A stretch of DNA of 64,000 nucleotides from Streptomyces sp. SAT1. Lineage in GTDB: Bacteria; Actinomycetota; Actinomycetes; Streptomycetales; Streptomycetaceae. Below the pieces are notes generated by a model. The model did not search any database. It was not told where the DNA came from and saw only the letters and a list, made by a program, of their open reading frames with translations. Position numbers and translations under genes: made by a program. Location: assembly GCF_001654495.1 (NCBI RefSeq), contig NZ_CP015849.1, positions 3,261,501 through 3,325,500 on the forward strand. The letters are read 5' to 3'. Positions 63,176-64,000 of the stretch are shown piece after piece; position 1 is the stretch's first letter, and each line of letters starts with the position of its first letter.

Positions 63176-64000
63176 TCACGGCCGGTGGTTCCCGTACGGC
63201 AGGTCCCCGTGCGGGGGGCGGGCCGTGGCCATGTCGAAGCGGTCGCGCAGCCGGTAGAGGAGGGCGGCGGCGAGGGCGGCGACCGCGGCGGCCGTGCCCT
63301 GGCCGGCGGCCGTGAACGGCGGCAGGGGCGCGTCCCCGTGCCGGGTCGCCTCCGCCGCCAGCAGGAGGGCGGTCCAGGCGCCGCCGGTCAGGGCGGGGGC
63401 GAGGACCGGGCCGAGGCGGGGGGTGAGGGCGAGGCCGGTCGAGGTGAGGGCGAGCGCGGGCAGCAGCCAGGCCAGGGCGCGCGGCCCGTAGCCGGGCAGG
63501 GCGAGGGTGGCGAGGCCGTTGACGCCGAGCGCGGCGACCAGCACCGCGACCGCACGCGTCAGCACCAGCCGGAACCCGTGCATCGGGGCGACCACGGTCA
63601 TCTCGTACGCCGGGTCGAACGCGGGCCCGTAGGCGAGGGCGACGCCCGCCAGCGGGAGGAGCGGGGCGAGCGCGAGGAACAGGGTGGGCGAGTCCGGGCC
63701 GCGCAGGGTGTCGGAGACCGCCGCCGTCATCACCAGGACAGCGGTGACCGCGATCAGCCACGACCGGCGCAGCACCGGCGTGGCGGCCAGCAGCCGCGCG
63801 GTGTGGCCGGCGACGCCGCAGCGCACCAGCAGCGCCTCCAGCGGGCCGGGGCGGGGCGCGTCCAGTTCGGCGTCCAGCCGGGCCCAGCCCTCGTCCAGCG
63901 CGGCCTGGTCGGCGAGCGCGGCGAGCCGGGCCCGGCATCCGGCGCAGCCGGCGAGGTGGGTGTCGGCGGACCACAGCAGGGGTGCGGTGAGTTCGCCGCG
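63176..64000 (-). CDS. zf-HC2 (anti-sigma-like) membrane protein, 5' end outside
   Basis: Reading frame continues off the right edge; 274 residues are visible. Near its start is THLAGCAGCRARLAAL, the HX3CX2C pattern of zinc-binding anti-sigma factors, followed by ~five helices (LIAVTAVLVMTAAVSDTLRG, LFLALAPLLPLAGVALAYGP, ALALTSTGLAL, AALAAALLYRL). This is the layout of an anti-sigma factor of an ECF sigma; one may lie just beyond the window. It may govern the downstream ABC operon. Confidence 0.8.
   Translation of the reverse strand, partial: RGELTAPLLWSADTHLAGCAGCRARLAALADQAALDEGWARLDAELDAPRPGPLEALLVRCGVAGHTARLLAATPVLRRSWLIAVTAVLVMTAAVSDTLRGPDSPTLFLALAPLLPLAGVALAYGPAFDPAYEMTVVAPMHGFRLVLTRAVAVLVAALGVNGLATLALPGYGPRALAWLLPALALTSTGLALTPRLGPVLAPALTGGAWTALLLAAEATRHGDAPLPPFTAAGQGTAAAVAALAAALLYRLRDRFDMATARPPHGDLPYGNHRP

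Overview
The window is high-GC actinobacterial chromosome, almost certainly Streptomyces. Third-codon positions are strongly G/C-biased, GTG starts and 1-8 nt stop/start overlaps are common, and many genes belong to Streptomyces-typical families: phoP/phoR/phoU, mshA and mshD (mycothiol), devA/devB/devE, nur, glnR and rsiG. From memory the order runs roughly parallel to the S. coelicolor SCO4230-to-SCO4150 interval, so most of it looks like conserved core chromosome. This assignment was not checked against a database.

Layout. 1-3.4 kb: phosphate control (phoR-phoP reading left off the window edge, phoU divergent, PHO box between) followed by a Cys-rich metallothionein-like peptide. 3.7-6.9 kb: secreted lamin-tail-like protein and a UvrA-like tandem ABC protein. 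6.9-15.2 kb: an accessory patch with XRE regulators, two HATPase (anti-sigma-like) proteins, a Cys-rich small protein, two decayed genes, a conspicuously AT-richer DUF262/AlbA_2-like gene and a Nudix hydrolase. 15.3-28.1 kb: GntR regulator, gpmA, MFS exporter, DUF2000/AraC pair, mshA plus a YbjN protein behind a SigR-like promoter, a methyltransferase-fold protein, an NlpC/P60 hydrolase, a receiver-PP2C phosphatase, and an XRE-HbhA-like-DUF2516 operon. 28.2-34.1 kb: RraA-like protein, nitroreductase-hemerythrin fusion, TetR-HelD pair, APH-like kinase. 34.3-39.7 kb: devA-devB and the paralogue devE, an Eis-like acetyltransferase, and rsiG (anti-sigma-WhiG). 39.7-45.4 kb: dtd, an operon of a 32-aa membrane peptide, a nitrobindin-like protein, nur and ygfZ, then three coupled membrane-anchored proteins, the first with a one-base frameshift. 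45.4-50.9 kb: DUF3099, the cysA-DUF1416 sulfur operon with a Cys leader peptide, a DUF2993 protein, a MoaD-like carrier and an alpha/beta hydrolase. 51-57 kb: glnR with a coupled upstream ORF, a LacI regulator, a DegP-like protease and an OmpR/histidine kinase pair. 57-64 kb: a 607-aa protein of uncertain role, mshD, and a four-gene ABC transporter cluster running off the right edge.

Themes. Regulation of nutrients (phosphate, nitrogen, nickel, sulfur), thiol redox (mshA, mshD) and development (devA/devE, rsiG) dominates. The best candidates for under-described biology are: the AT-rich DUF262/AlbA_2-like gene and its decayed surroundings; the identical palindrome at identical distance upstream of devA and devE; the coupled upstream ORF and hairpin before glnR; and the three-gene membrane-protein operon with a frameshift. 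No CRISPR array, tRNA, rRNA or intact IS element was recognised.
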